DNA of 16,930 bases from Candidatus Zixiibacteriota bacterium (GCA_014730285.1 WJIM01000170.1:1-16930); one strand, 5' to 3'; positions 1 through 7,218 are shown, counted from the stretch's first letter. Translations and numbers: made by a program. The notes: generated from the sequence alone by a model not told the origin.

Positions 1-534
1 AATTGGTATATTGGACTGTATTGGATTCTGCCAGTTCCGCTTGATTCTCCACCTGACAGTATTGAAATCATATGATAGATAGTAATCCCCCAAAGGGCCG
101 CTGGGTATGCCGTCGCCGTCGGGGCTGCCTGCGGCTGAAATATCCATGCTTTCGCCGGGCGGGGCGGATTGCTCATCGTCGTTACTTGTATCACCGGCGT
201 CGGCATACTGCTCCGGCTCCTGTTCAGGAGGCTCCTCGACAAGTTCTGGCTCAGGTTGAGGTTTGGGCTTTTTTATCTCGATTTTGTCGGTCTTGGACTT
301 AAGCTTTACAGGTTCGGATTCGATCGGCGTATTATCCACCGCGGCCAAAGGCGCCTGTAGATCAGGCATTTCGGGTTGAGTCAGGCCTTTGGGGATTTCA
401 TCGGTCATGGAAACTGATGTAATCGGACCCAGCTCCGGTATACTGGCCCGTCCACCGCCCGCCGAAAGTATGATAATCAGCGCCAGAACGGCGATATGTA
501 TCATAAATGAAATGAGATAATCTGTTTTCTTCAT
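1..534 (-). CDS. TolA/TonB-like energy transducer, C-terminus cut by the window edge
   Basis: Partial: 178 codons are open from an ATG at 534 to the left edge with no stop. The protein begins MKKTDYLISF, followed by one hydrophobic segment (about residues 8-24) that would anchor it in the inner membrane. Next comes a Pro/Glu/Lys-rich linker (about 75-110, with KPKPQPEPE) and an acidic, Gly/Ser/Pro-rich stretch. The visible end (about 150-178, containing WRIKRNWQNPI) resembles the start of a TolA/TonB C-terminal domain. The known family role is to carry the force of the TolQ/TolR or ExbB/ExbD proton channel across the periplasm to outer-membrane partners. Its ATG overlaps the tolR stop as ATGA (531-534), so the three genes are probably translationally coupled. 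Tol or Ton cannot be decided, because TolB, Pal or a receptor would lie outside the window. The family is fairly certain and the exact name is not. Confidence 0.85.
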   Translation of the reverse strand, partial: MKKTDYLISFMIHIAVLALIIILSAGGGRASIPELGPITSVSMTDEIPKGLTQPEMPDLQAPLAAVDNTPIESEPVKLKSKTDKIEIKKPKPQPEPELVEEPPEQEPEQYADAGDTSNDDEQSAPPGESMDISAAGSPDGDGIPSGPLGDYYLSYDFNTVRWRIKRNWQNPIQSNIPI

Positions 535-980
535 TCTGCCTGTCTACGTAAATTTTCCTCGTATGGCGCAGTCACAATTCCAAGATCGGCAACGCCCTGC
601 TCCTTAATCGAGGATATGATATCGACCATGAGCTGCCAGTTGATATTTTTATCCGCCCTCAAGTAAACCGGTGTTCCTCTCCCGATAGCATTCAAAAGCT
701 CATCCAGCTCATCACCGAAATACTGCGGATTCACGAAAACCTCTTTGCCCTGACTGGTGCCGAGATAGATTGCGGTTGTATCCTGAATAAATTTCACTGT
801 AACGACTATTCCTTCGCTGATGGTTTCATCAACATACTCGGTTTTCGGCAGGTCCACATCGATGCCGCTTTGCAAAAGCGGGGCGGAGATCATAAATACG
901 ATCAGGAGCACTAAAACGACATCAACCAGATTGGTGACATTGATGTCGCTCATGACTTTGTATGAACGTCTGCGGTTCAA
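531..980 (-). CDS. tolR: TolR/ExbD-family proton channel subunit
   Basis: 149 aa, full length for the family (about 135-150). A short cytoplasmic N-terminus (MNRRRSYKVMSDINVTN) leads into one transmembrane helix at about residues 18-36. Asp20 sits inside that helix and matches the proton-carrying aspartate of TolR/ExbD. The periplasmic part has the usual ending, with YLRADKNINW near 105-114 and a GVADLGIVTAP strand near 130-140. In the known system TolR dimers sit in a TolQ pentamer and use proton motive force to drive the third component. The gene overlaps both neighbours by four bases (977-980 with tolQ, 531-534 with the transducer). ExbD is the alternative name, since sequence alone does not separate the two reliably. 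Confidence 0.92.
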   Translation of the reverse strand: MNRRRSYKVMSDINVTNLVDVVLVLLIVFMISAPLLQSGIDVDLPKTEYVDETISEGIVVTVKFIQDTTAIYLGTSQGKEVFVNPQYFGDELDELLNAIGRGTPVYLRADKNINWQLMVDIISSIKEQGVADLGIVTAPYEENLRRQAE

Positions 981-1714
981 AACGAGTTCTCCTTTTCGAC
1001 CGCGGACAAAAATTCAAGTGAGAAATTGTTCAAGCTGTCCTCGATAAACTTCAATTTATTATTGCACCAGTTATGGCTGATCACAGCCGGAATGGCCACA
1101 GCCAGCCCGACAATCGTTGCTATCAAAGCCTCGGCAATACCGGGGGCAACCGCCGCCAGCGAGGCCGAACCGGTTGCGCCGACGTTCAAAAACGATCTCA
1201 TCACGCCCCAGCAGGTACCCAGAAGACCGAAAAAGGGCGCCACAGTGCCTGTCGTTCCCAGAAACACCACTGTTTTTTCCAGGTTCCCGAGCTCCTCGTT
1301 GGCGGTTTTCTCCAGAGTCTTGCTGATCGCATCCAGATCGTGCGCATCGAGCTGAACCTGCGCCGCCGAGATATTTCCCTCGCCCTTCTTCTTGCCGATA
1401 ATTTCCTGCAAGTCGGCAAATCCGGCCTCCAGAAGCTTTGCCAATGGGGCCTTTTTGAAGGTCGAGCATTTACCGTAGGCATCAACCAGGCGTTTGCGCT
1501 TACGGAAAGCGGCCAGAAAACGGCCGTTTTCAAAGTCAACCTGCTTGTACTGCTTGAATTTATTTATCAAAATCGCCAGCGACACGAACGACATGAACAG
1601 CAGGATTATCAAAATTATCAGTGCAAATGTCGATGAATGGGCGATCAGGTACCAGACCGATAAATCTGACGAGGGCATGCCTGCAACAACTGGCAAAGTT
1701 AAAAGATCCTCCAT
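977..1714 (-). CDS. tolQ: TolQ/ExbB/MotA-family proton channel subunit
   Basis: 245 aa with three transmembrane helices in the TolQ pattern: about 28-50, about 150-172 and about 190-213, with a large cytoplasmic loop between the first and second. The second carries the family signature LGTTGTVAPFFGLLGTCWG, and the third the GIAEALIATIVGLAVAIPAV block. The polar threonines of these helices line the proton path in characterised homologues. The protein forms the inner-membrane ring that holds TolR and powers the TolA/TonB-like protein encoded downstream. The ATG at 1714 follows an AGAAGG ribosome binding site about eight bases upstream. It is the first gene of a three-gene leftward operon, with a good promoter at 1793-1821. 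ExbB is the alternative name. Confidence 0.93.
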   Translation of the reverse strand: MEDLLTLPVVAGMPSSDLSVWYLIAHSSTFALIILIILLFMSFVSLAILINKFKQYKQVDFENGRFLAAFRKRKRLVDAYGKCSTFKKAPLAKLLEAGFADLQEIIGKKKGEGNISAAQVQLDAHDLDAISKTLEKTANEELGNLEKTVVFLGTTGTVAPFFGLLGTCWGVMRSFLNVGATGSASLAAVAPGIAEALIATIVGLAVAIPAVISHNWCNNKLKFIEDSLNNFSLEFLSAVEKENSF

Positions 1715-1771
1715 ACGTTAAGCCTTCTCTTTTTCTGATAATTCTACAATGAATTAATTCAATTGTTTCAT

Positions 1772-1786
1772 CTGTATTTTTTACAG
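1772..1786. promoter_or_regulatory. Short palindrome at the predicted tolQ transcription start
   Basis: CTGTATTTTTTACAG is a 5-bp inverted repeat around five T. It covers about +1 to +15 of the predicted tolQ transcript, where a repressor could act. It resembles the gamma-proteobacterial LexA box CTGT-N8-ACAG but has a 7-base spacer, so that reading is not supported. Confidence 0.3.
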
Positions 1787-1792
1787 TGAAAT

Positions 1793-1821
1793 ATGATAGC
1801 CTTGCCACCCCTCAAAATCAA
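1793..1821 (-). promoter_or_regulatory. Predicted sigma70-type promoter of the tolQ operon
   Basis: On the minus strand TTGATT (1821-1816) and TATCAT (1798-1793) are separated by exactly 17 bases. The matches to consensus are 4/6 and 5/6. The predicted start is near 1786, giving a leader of about 70 nt before tolQ. It falls inside a short CTGTA/TACAG inverted repeat (1772-1786). Identified by eye only. Confidence 0.55.
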
Positions 1822-1851
1822 CATAAAAAAGGTTAGTGTTTTATGTTTTTG

Positions 1852-1882
1852 TTGACTTAGAAGAGCTTTGGATTTTTATAAA
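1852..1882 (+). promoter_or_regulatory. Possible promoter of the acidic lipoprotein gene
   Basis: TTGACT (1852-1857) is followed 19 bases later by TATAAA (1877-1882). Both elements match the consensus well, but the spacing is longer than the ideal 17. The predicted start near 1889 would give a leader of about 40 nt that contains the strong GGAGGAGG ribosome binding site (1915-1922). Confidence 0.45.
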
Positions 1883-1928
1883 GCCAAAAGTACCAAAGGG
1901 AAATAAAAATCTAAGGAGGAGGCGTTCA

Positions 1929-2162
1929 ATGAAAAAGTTTCTAACATTTGTTCTTATCATGCTGTTTCTGAGCAGCTTTGCAATCATCGGCTGCGGCGGC
2001 GGTGACGAAGAACCGGGCGAAACTATGGAAGAAACCGCTGAGGAAGCCGACGATGCTATGGAAGAGGCCGGTGATGCCATGGAAGAAGCTGGCGAGGAAG
2101 CCGGTGAAGCCATGGAAGAGGCAATGGATACTGCCAAGGAGCATATGGAAGAAGGCCATTAG
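1929..2162 (+). CDS. Small acidic repeat lipoprotein
   Basis: 77 aa. The start at 1929 is chosen because GGAGGAGG lies six bases upstream and because the protein then begins with a clean signal sequence. An in-frame extension to 1836 is possible but would bury it. MKKFL and a hydrophobic core run to a lipobox, IIGC, with Cys22 as the predicted lipidated residue. The mature part is very acidic and almost wholly built from EEA(G/M)-type units (EEADDAMEEAGDAMEEAG and similar), likely helical, and ends KEHMEEGH. No known domain was recognised. The gene stands alone, divergent from tolQ, with its own promoter candidate and a strong terminator just downstream, which suggests an abundant monocistronic message. 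A surface or periplasmic spacer or cation-binding role is a guess. Confidence 0.8.
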   Translation: MKKFLTFVLIMLFLSSFAIIGCGGGDEEPGETMEETAEEADDAMEEAGDAMEEAGEEAGEAMEEAMDTAKEHMEEGH

Positions 2163-2184
2163 TAGTTATTTGATTTTTCTATAC

Positions 2185-2213
2185 AAGCGGGGTTCTCCAC
2201 CCCGCTTTTTTTA
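2185..2213 (+). terminator. Intrinsic terminator after the lipoprotein gene
   Basis: AAGCGGGG (2185-2192) pairs with CCCCGCTT (2200-2207) around a 7-base gap, one more T-A pair closing a 5-base loop. The T-run continues from the stem to about 2212. It starts 22 bases past the lipoprotein stop. Confidence 0.88.
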
Positions 2214-2232
2214 TGCTGACATCATGTAGTAA

Positions 2233-2297
2233 AAAAATGTCAAGCCACATCAAAGACCGGCAAATCCGGTCTTTGACGAGGCTTGACCTACATTTTT
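2233..2297. repeat. Nested inverted repeat (hairpin-forming element) upstream of lexA
   Basis: The inner stem is TCAAAGACCGG (2250-2260) against CCGGTCTTTGA (2266-2276), with a 5-base loop. A 3-base internal mismatch region follows, then an outer stem of GTCAAGCC (2239-2246) against GGCTTGAC (2280-2287). The arms end in A-rich and T-rich flanks (2233-2239 and 2291-2297) that can also pair across a small bulge. In all, about 25 base pairs can form. T-runs lie beyond the stem on both strands, so it could work as a bidirectional terminator. It could also be a dispersed palindromic (REP-like) repeat, a MITE relic or a small structured RNA. No second copy was seen in the window. Confidence 0.7.
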
Positions 2298-2319
2298 GTA
2301 AGTAATTCTCAGAAAATGA

Positions 2320-2347
2320 TTGACCCTGCCGATAGATGTATTAGTTT
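2320..2347 (+). promoter_or_regulatory. Possible promoter of the lexA cassette
   Basis: TTGACC (2320-2325) and TAGTTT (2342-2347) are 16 bases apart. The predicted start near 2354 gives a leader of about 26 nt without a clear ribosome binding site. A LexA operator is expected here because lexA genes are usually self-repressed. However, no CTGT-N8-ACAG or GAAC-N4-GTTC box is visible, only an isolated GTTCGG half-site at 2355-2360. Confidence 0.4.
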
Positions 2348-2379
2348 ACTTTTGTTCGGGTTTTTTATGGGTTTGAATT

Positions 2380-2982
2380 ATGAGTAAGGTTCTTTATAAA
2401 AGGCAGCGTGAGACTCTTGGGTTTCTACACAAGTTTATATCCGACAAAGGGTTTGCGCCCACGATCCGTGAGATCGCGGAAGGAATAGGTGTCAAATCCC
2501 CGGCCACGGTGGAGGAGCACTTGCAGACCCTTGAACGAAAGGGTGTGATAAAGAGAACCCTGGGCAAAAGGCGGGCTATTGATATTATGCCGGAATTTGC
2601 GGAAATGCCGGAGAATCGTGTGCCGATCCTGGGGCAAATCGCTGCCGGTCAGCCGATCGAGGCGATCGAGGACAAATCCAGCTTTGTAGAATACGCAGAG
2701 CCTAAGCCAGGCGAGGAGCTTTTTTCTCTCAAGGTCAACGGCGATAGTATGATCGAGGATGGCATTTTTGACGGTGATCTGGTGGTGATTCGCAAACAGG
2801 AAACATGTGCAAACGGCGAGGTTGCGGTGGCGCTTCTGGATGACGGCAGTGCGACTTTGAAGCGTATTTTCCGCGAAAAAAAGCGGATTCGGCTTCAGCC
2901 GGCAAATGCCGATCTTGATCCGATCTATGTTGATAATATCAGAATTCAGGGCAAAGTGGTGGGGCTGATTCGGAGATTTTGA
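2380..2982 (+). CDS. lexA: LexA repressor, SOS regulator
   Basis: 200 aa, normal LexA length. The N-terminal winged helix-turn-helix covers about residues 1-68, with PTIREIAEGIGV and then the recognition helix SPATVEEHLQTLERKG. The hinge leads to the self-cleavage site Ala89-Gly90 (QIAAGQP). The peptidase domain holds the catalytic Ser123 (NGDSM) and Lys161 (ATLKR), both in their usual contexts. It should therefore be fully able to undergo RecA-stimulated autocleavage and derepress SOS genes. The recognition helix is of the EEHLxxL type seen in proteobacterial LexA, but the DNA-contacting residues differ (SPAT instead of E. coli SPNA), so the operator may differ. No good ribosome binding site precedes the ATG. 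The stop overlaps the dinB start as TGATG, and the gene heads a polymerase cassette it probably controls. Confidence 0.97.
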   Translation: MSKVLYKRQRETLGFLHKFISDKGFAPTIREIAEGIGVKSPATVEEHLQTLERKGVIKRTLGKRRAIDIMPEFAEMPENRVPILGQIAAGQPIEAIEDKSSFVEYAEPKPGEELFSLKVNGDSMIEDGIFDGDLVVIRKQETCANGEVAVALLDDGSATLKRIFREKKRIRLQPANADLDPIYVDNIRIQGKVVGLIRRF

Positions 2983-4199
2983 TGGAAAAGATTGTCTTAT
3001 ATATTGATGTTGACGCTTTTTTTGCATCGGTGGAACAGGCCACGAATCCGAAGCTTAAGGGCAAACCGGTGATGGTAGGCGGGTATCCGCATGAGCGCGG
3101 GGTGGTGGCCTGCCCCAGTTATGAGGCTCGTGCCGAGGGAGTCTATACCGCGATGACATTATCGGAAGCCTACCGCCGGGTACCGCATGGGGTGTTCCTG
3201 AAGGGCGATTACGACAACTACAAGACATTTTCCGATAAGTTCTGTGAGATTTTGAAGCAGTTCTCCCCTCTGGTAGAGATGATTTCACAGGATGAGGCGG
3301 TGGTTGATCTGACAGGATGTGCCAAAGATTATGCTCAGGCCGAAAAGCTGGTGCAAAAGCTGAAAAATCAAATCAGAACCGAGCTTTCGCTTTCGACCTC
3401 GGCCGGGATTGCGCAGAACCGTTTCCTGGCCAAGACCGCCTCGGAATATAAAAAGCCGGACGGTCTGACTGTGGTGCCCTCGGGAATGGAATGGGAATTT
3501 CTGGAGAAGCTCTCGATTTCCAATGTACCCGGCATCGGACACAAATCACGGCGGATTTTGAATGACATGGGAATCAAGACAATCGGGCAGTTGAAGCAGA
3601 TTCCGCAGAGCTATCTGGAAAAGCTGTTCGGGCAGCGGGGATTCAAGATGGCGGAGTTTCTTTTGAACCGCGATCCGCGGCTTCTGGAGCCGGTCAGGCC
3701 AGTAAAACGGATTTCGCGCGAGACCGGATTTTTCGGAGATGAAACCGATATGGAATTTATCTCCGCCACGCTTTACTATCTTCTGGAACGGGCCTGTATC
3801 AAGCTGCGTGCTCTCGGCAAAAAGTGCAACAAGGTAGGGATCAAACTGCGCTATACCGGCGAAAGGCCGATTGTCATAAACCGCACCATACCGTTCTTTC
3901 ACAACGCCGAGGAGAACCTTCTCCCCTATGCGCAAAAGCTGATGAAGCGCGTGCATACCCGTCGTCTGGCTATCAACCTGATCGGAGTCACGCTTTCCGG
4001 GCTTAAGGATGCCGCCAAACAGGAGGAGCTTTTCGCCGGGCCGTTACAAAAAAATGAAAACCTGATCAAAGCAATCGATAAACTGCGCTCATCTTTCGGC
4101 TACCACTCGCTCTATTTCGGAAAAACGCTGACACTGAAGGACAACTACAAAAAGCTGAGGACCGGTTATGAGCTTCGCACCCCTTCATTGTCACAGTAA
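2982..4199 (+). CDS. dinB: Y-family DNA polymerase IV (DinB)
   Basis: 405 aa from the ATG at 2982, which shares the A of the lexA stop (TGATG) and has CGGAG six bases upstream. A TTG one codon earlier is less likely. The palm residues are complete: Asp9 in DVDAFFASVEQ, and Asp104-Glu105 in SQDEA, which together bind the two catalytic metals. Phe13 is the expected steric gate against ribonucleotides. A helix-hairpin-helix (about 177-193, NVPGIGHKSRRIL) and the little-finger domain (about 240-345) follow. QEELF at 347-351 fits the beta-clamp binding motif QLxLF. The chain continues to a conserved-looking tail (FGYHSLYFG) instead of ending there. The enzyme copies past damaged bases with low fidelity. 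Unlike ImuB of related cassettes, it keeps its catalytic residues. It overlaps dnaE by 32 bases. Confidence 0.95.
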   Translation: MEKIVLYIDVDAFFASVEQATNPKLKGKPVMVGGYPHERGVVACPSYEARAEGVYTAMTLSEAYRRVPHGVFLKGDYDNYKTFSDKFCEILKQFSPLVEMISQDEAVVDLTGCAKDYAQAEKLVQKLKNQIRTELSLSTSAGIAQNRFLAKTASEYKKPDGLTVVPSGMEWEFLEKLSISNVPGIGHKSRRILNDMGIKTIGQLKQIPQSYLEKLFGQRGFKMAEFLLNRDPRLLEPVRPVKRISRETGFFGDETDMEFISATLYYLLERACIKLRALGKKCNKVGIKLRYTGERPIVINRTIPFFHNAEENLLPYAQKLMKRVHTRRLAINLIGVTLSGLKDAAKQEELFAGPLQKNENLIKAIDKLRSSFGYHSLYFGKTLTLKDNYKKLRTGYELRTPSLSQ

Positions 4200-7100
4200 T
4201 TTCTCGCTTTTGTACGGCACTATTCCACCGGTTCAGCTGGTCAAACAGGCGCGGCGGTACGGACTCAATGCGCTGGCCTTGACCGATCATGATGCGATCT
4301 ACGGGCTGGTCGAATTTTATACGCACTGCAAAGAGGCGGGGATCAAACCGTTGCCGGGCGCGGCGCTTTCAACCACATGCGGTGAACTGATCTGCTTTCC
4401 GGAAAATGACAAGGGTTATGCCAACCTCTGCCGTCTGATAACGAAGCGTAAACTGGGAGATGAAAGCCTGCGGCCGGAGATGATGGCCGAGCATGCCGAG
4501 AACCTTCTCGTGCTGGCGCCGCCCTCGCACAAGACAGCGCAGTTGAAAGAAGTATTTCGCAGTAATCTGTATCTTAAAATCGAGATGTTTAAGGATGGCT
4601 CAACGCGGTCTGATATCGACGAAGCATTACGACTGTCGCGCAAATTCGATATAAAGATCGCGGCGTCTAATCCGGTTGTGTTTTCGTCGCCGGAGGATTT
4701 CGAGCTGCACAAGGTGCTGATCGCGGTACGTTACGGCAAAACTCTGGGCGGTTTGAAACCGCGCGAGTATGCTCATCCCGAAAGCTATTTCAAAGATCCG
4801 AGGGAGACACAAATTCTGTTCCGGCATCTACCGCAAAGCCTTGTGAATATCGAGGAGATTGTGGAACGGATTAATGTCAAGCTCGAACCGCATGAGTATA
4901 TCTTTCCCGAGGTGGAAATTCCGGACGATAAAACGCCCCCCGAGTATCTTCGGGAACTCTGTCTGGAAGGATTGAAACGGCGTGCGGGAGGTGTTAACGG
5001 CCGATCGTTGAGCCAGCTCGATTTCGAGCTGGGAGCAATCGAGCAGGCCGGATTCACGACCTATTTCCTGGCGGTAGCGGACATCGTGGGCTTCTGCAAA
5101 CGGGAGCATATCCCCTGCGTGGGGCGCGGCTCGGCGGCGGGAGCGTTGGTCAGCTATGCGCTGGGCATCACACATGTCGATCCGATTGAAAACGATCTCT
5201 ATTTCCAGCGCTTCCTGAACGAGGGACGTACCGACCCGCCCGATATCGATATCGATATCTGCTGGAAAAACCGCGACCGGGTGCTGGACTATGTTTACGA
5301 GAAGCACGGCGCGGAACGCGTGGCAATGATCTGCTCCACCATCCGCATGCAGGCGCGTATGGCGGTGCGCGAGGTCGGCAAGGCATTGGGAGTGCCGGAG
5401 TCAGACATTACCAAGCTAGCCAACCGTCTGCCGATGGCATTTTTCTCGAAATCCGAACACAGGAAGGACTTTCCCAGCCTGACCGGGATTCCGATCAATT
5501 CCGAACCGTACACATCGATCTTCAAGCATGCCAAACGGCTGATCGATTTTCCGCGTCATCTGGGAATTCATCCCGGCGGAATCTGCATCGCCGACGGCGA
5601 GCTGAGGGCCAAAGTTGCGCTCGAGAAATCGACCAAAGGGCCGGTGGTCACGCAGCTCGATATGTATTCTATCGACCAGACCGGCTTGATCAAAATCGAT
5701 CTTCTGGGACAACGGTCGTTGACGGTGATACGCGAAACCGCCAATCATCTGGGATTTCCGGATGCGGATAAGATCGTTAAGCCGGATGACGAAAATACAT
5801 ATAAGCTCCTACAGGAGGGACGTACACTCGGCAATTTTCAGATCGAAAGCCCGGGGATGCGTGCCATGCTGCGTGATATCCATCCCAAAAATCTGAATGA
5901 TATCACGCTGGCGCTGTCATTGATCCGCCCCGGCGCAACCGACTCCGGCGCCAAGAAGCTCTTTTTGGAGAGATATAGAAACGGCAAAAATGTCAAGTAT
6001 GCCCATCCCCTGCTCGAGCCGATTTTGAGGGAGAGCTGCGGTACGATTATATACCAGGAACAGGTGCTGAAGATAGCCGAGGCAGTGGGCGGATTTTCTG
6101 CCTCCGACGCCGACACTTTGCGCAAGGCAATGACCAAAGTGCGCTCCAGCGCGCAGATGGCGAAAATCCGGGAGAAATTTATTGCCGGAGCCAAAAGCAA
6201 AGGTGTCCGGCCGGAAACCTCGCAGAAGATATTCGAGTCCATGGCACATTTCGCCTCCTACGGTTTCTGCAAAGCGCACGCTGCCAGTTATGCGCTGGTC
6301 AGCTATCAGGCGGCATATCTTAAGGCACATTACCCGATCACATACATGAACTATGTGCTGAACAATCAGGCCGGTTACTATCATCCCTCGGTCTACCTCG
6401 AGGAGGCACGCCGTTTCGGTGCGAAGATAATACCGCCCTGCGTGAACCGCAGTATGGCCGAGTGTACGACTGACGGGAAGAGTATTCGGCTCGGTTTGCT
6501 ATTCATAAAGAGTATTGGCGAGGAGGTAATCGAGCAAATCGAGAAGAGCCGCAGGCGTGACGGCGATTTTGAGTCGCTGGAAGATTTTTTGTGGCGCATC
6601 AAAATCCCTCAGGGCGAAGTTGAATATCTGATTAAATGCGGCGCGTTCGATTTTACGGGAAGGGTTCGGCCGGCCCTTTTATGGGAGCTATCCTTTTTAT
6701 ACAAGCCGATCGCAAAAGCCAAATCCAATGATATGCCCCCCCTGTTCAATCAGCGTGAGAAGATCAAAAAGCCAGACCGTCTGCCCCGGCTTCAGAATTA
6801 CAATGACTTCGAAAAATGGGCATACGAACAGCAGATTCTGGAGATGTCGGCGTTGAAACATCCCCTGGAAATATTCGGTCTAACTAAGAAAGACGCCATA
6901 ACGCCCAATCTGAAGAGCCTCGAGAATAAAAGGATTAGCACCTGCGGATGGCTGGTCGATATCAAGAAGATCAACACCTCCAATAACAGCAAAATGTTCT
7001 TCCTGACTATGGAGGACCTCTGCGACACCTTCGAGGTGGTCATGTTTTATGATATTGCAAAAAAATATTCCGAACATCTGGAACGCTATCGCTTTTTTAA

Positions 7101-7200
7101 GATAGAAGGAAGTATCAAAACGGAGGGCCGAAATTGTTCAATCTATCTGACACACCTCGAACCGGCTCGAACCGGACTTGCTGAAAAAGAGTATATATAA
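4168..7200 (+). CDS. dnaE: C-family DNA polymerase III alpha subunit, probably the error-prone DnaE2/ImuC-like type
   Basis: 1010 aa, shorter than replicative DnaE1 (about 1160) and close to DnaE2. The order is PHP domain (about 4-70 and on), palm, fingers and a C-terminal OB fold (about 923-1003). The palm has the GRGSAAGALVSYALGI block (319-334). It also has the catalytic aspartates 361 and 363 (PDIDID) and a third at 511 (IKIDLLG), so it should be an active polymerase. Little follows the OB fold, so a tau-binding C-terminal domain as in DnaE1 appears to be missing. The PHP domain keeps HCH (7-9) and TDHD (39-42), but the usual GAE is GAA (64-66). The start is set by GAGG seven bases upstream inside dinB. 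Its place after lexA-dinB argues for translesion synthesis over chromosome replication. An unusual second DnaE of the DnaE1/3 branch is the alternative. Confidence 0.93.
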   Translation: MSFAPLHCHSNFSLLYGTIPPVQLVKQARRYGLNALALTDHDAIYGLVEFYTHCKEAGIKPLPGAALSTTCGELICFPENDKGYANLCRLITKRKLGDESLRPEMMAEHAENLLVLAPPSHKTAQLKEVFRSNLYLKIEMFKDGSTRSDIDEALRLSRKFDIKIAASNPVVFSSPEDFELHKVLIAVRYGKTLGGLKPREYAHPESYFKDPRETQILFRHLPQSLVNIEEIVERINVKLEPHEYIFPEVEIPDDKTPPEYLRELCLEGLKRRAGGVNGRSLSQLDFELGAIEQAGFTTYFLAVADIVGFCKREHIPCVGRGSAAGALVSYALGITHVDPIENDLYFQRFLNEGRTDPPDIDIDICWKNRDRVLDYVYEKHGAERVAMICSTIRMQARMAVREVGKALGVPESDITKLANRLPMAFFSKSEHRKDFPSLTGIPINSEPYTSIFKHAKRLIDFPRHLGIHPGGICIADGELRAKVALEKSTKGPVVTQLDMYSIDQTGLIKIDLLGQRSLTVIRETANHLGFPDADKIVKPDDENTYKLLQEGRTLGNFQIESPGMRAMLRDIHPKNLNDITLALSLIRPGATDSGAKKLFLERYRNGKNVKYAHPLLEPILRESCGTIIYQEQVLKIAEAVGGFSASDADTLRKAMTKVRSSAQMAKIREKFIAGAKSKGVRPETSQKIFESMAHFASYGFCKAHAASYALVSYQAAYLKAHYPITYMNYVLNNQAGYYHPSVYLEEARRFGAKIIPPCVNRSMAECTTDGKSIRLGLLFIKSIGEEVIEQIEKSRRRDGDFESLEDFLWRIKIPQGEVEYLIKCGAFDFTGRVRPALLWELSFLYKPIAKAKSNDMPPLFNQREKIKKPDRLPRLQNYNDFEKWAYEQQILEMSALKHPLEIFGLTKKDAITPNLKSLENKRISTCGWLVDIKKINTSNNSKMFFLTMEDLCDTFEVVMFYDIAKKYSEHLERYRFFKIEGSIKTEGRNCSIYLTHLEPARTGLAEKEYI

Positions 7201-7218
7201 TTAGGTTGCAGTTAAAAT

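Noticed and set aside
72..360. Two short plus-strand open frames (72-302 and 169-360)
   Set aside because: They lie opposite the TolA/TonB-like gene, whose signal segment, Pro-rich linker and ATGA junction are convincing, and they have no ribosome binding site or domain.
1073..1636. 187-codon plus-strand open frame
   Set aside because: It is antisense to tolQ, whose transmembrane signatures are clear, and its translation shows no recognisable family.
1772..1786. LexA box of the CTGT-N8-ACAG type before tolQ
   Set aside because: The spacer is 7, not 8, and the gene is not an SOS function; kept only as an unassigned palindrome.
2347..2354. Bacteroidetes-type -7 element (TAnnTTTG) before lexA
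   Set aside because: TACTTTTG fits, but the nearest TTG lies 24 bases upstream instead of 19-21, and other promoters in the window look like ordinary sigma70 sites.
2367..2387. Six-codon upstream frame (MGLNYE) overlapping the lexA start
   Set aside because: Could suggest translational control of lexA, but it has no ribosome binding site and such short frames arise by chance.
2425..3027. 200-codon minus-strand open frame
   Set aside because: Antisense to lexA and the start of dinB, both with all catalytic residues; long antisense frames are common at this base composition.
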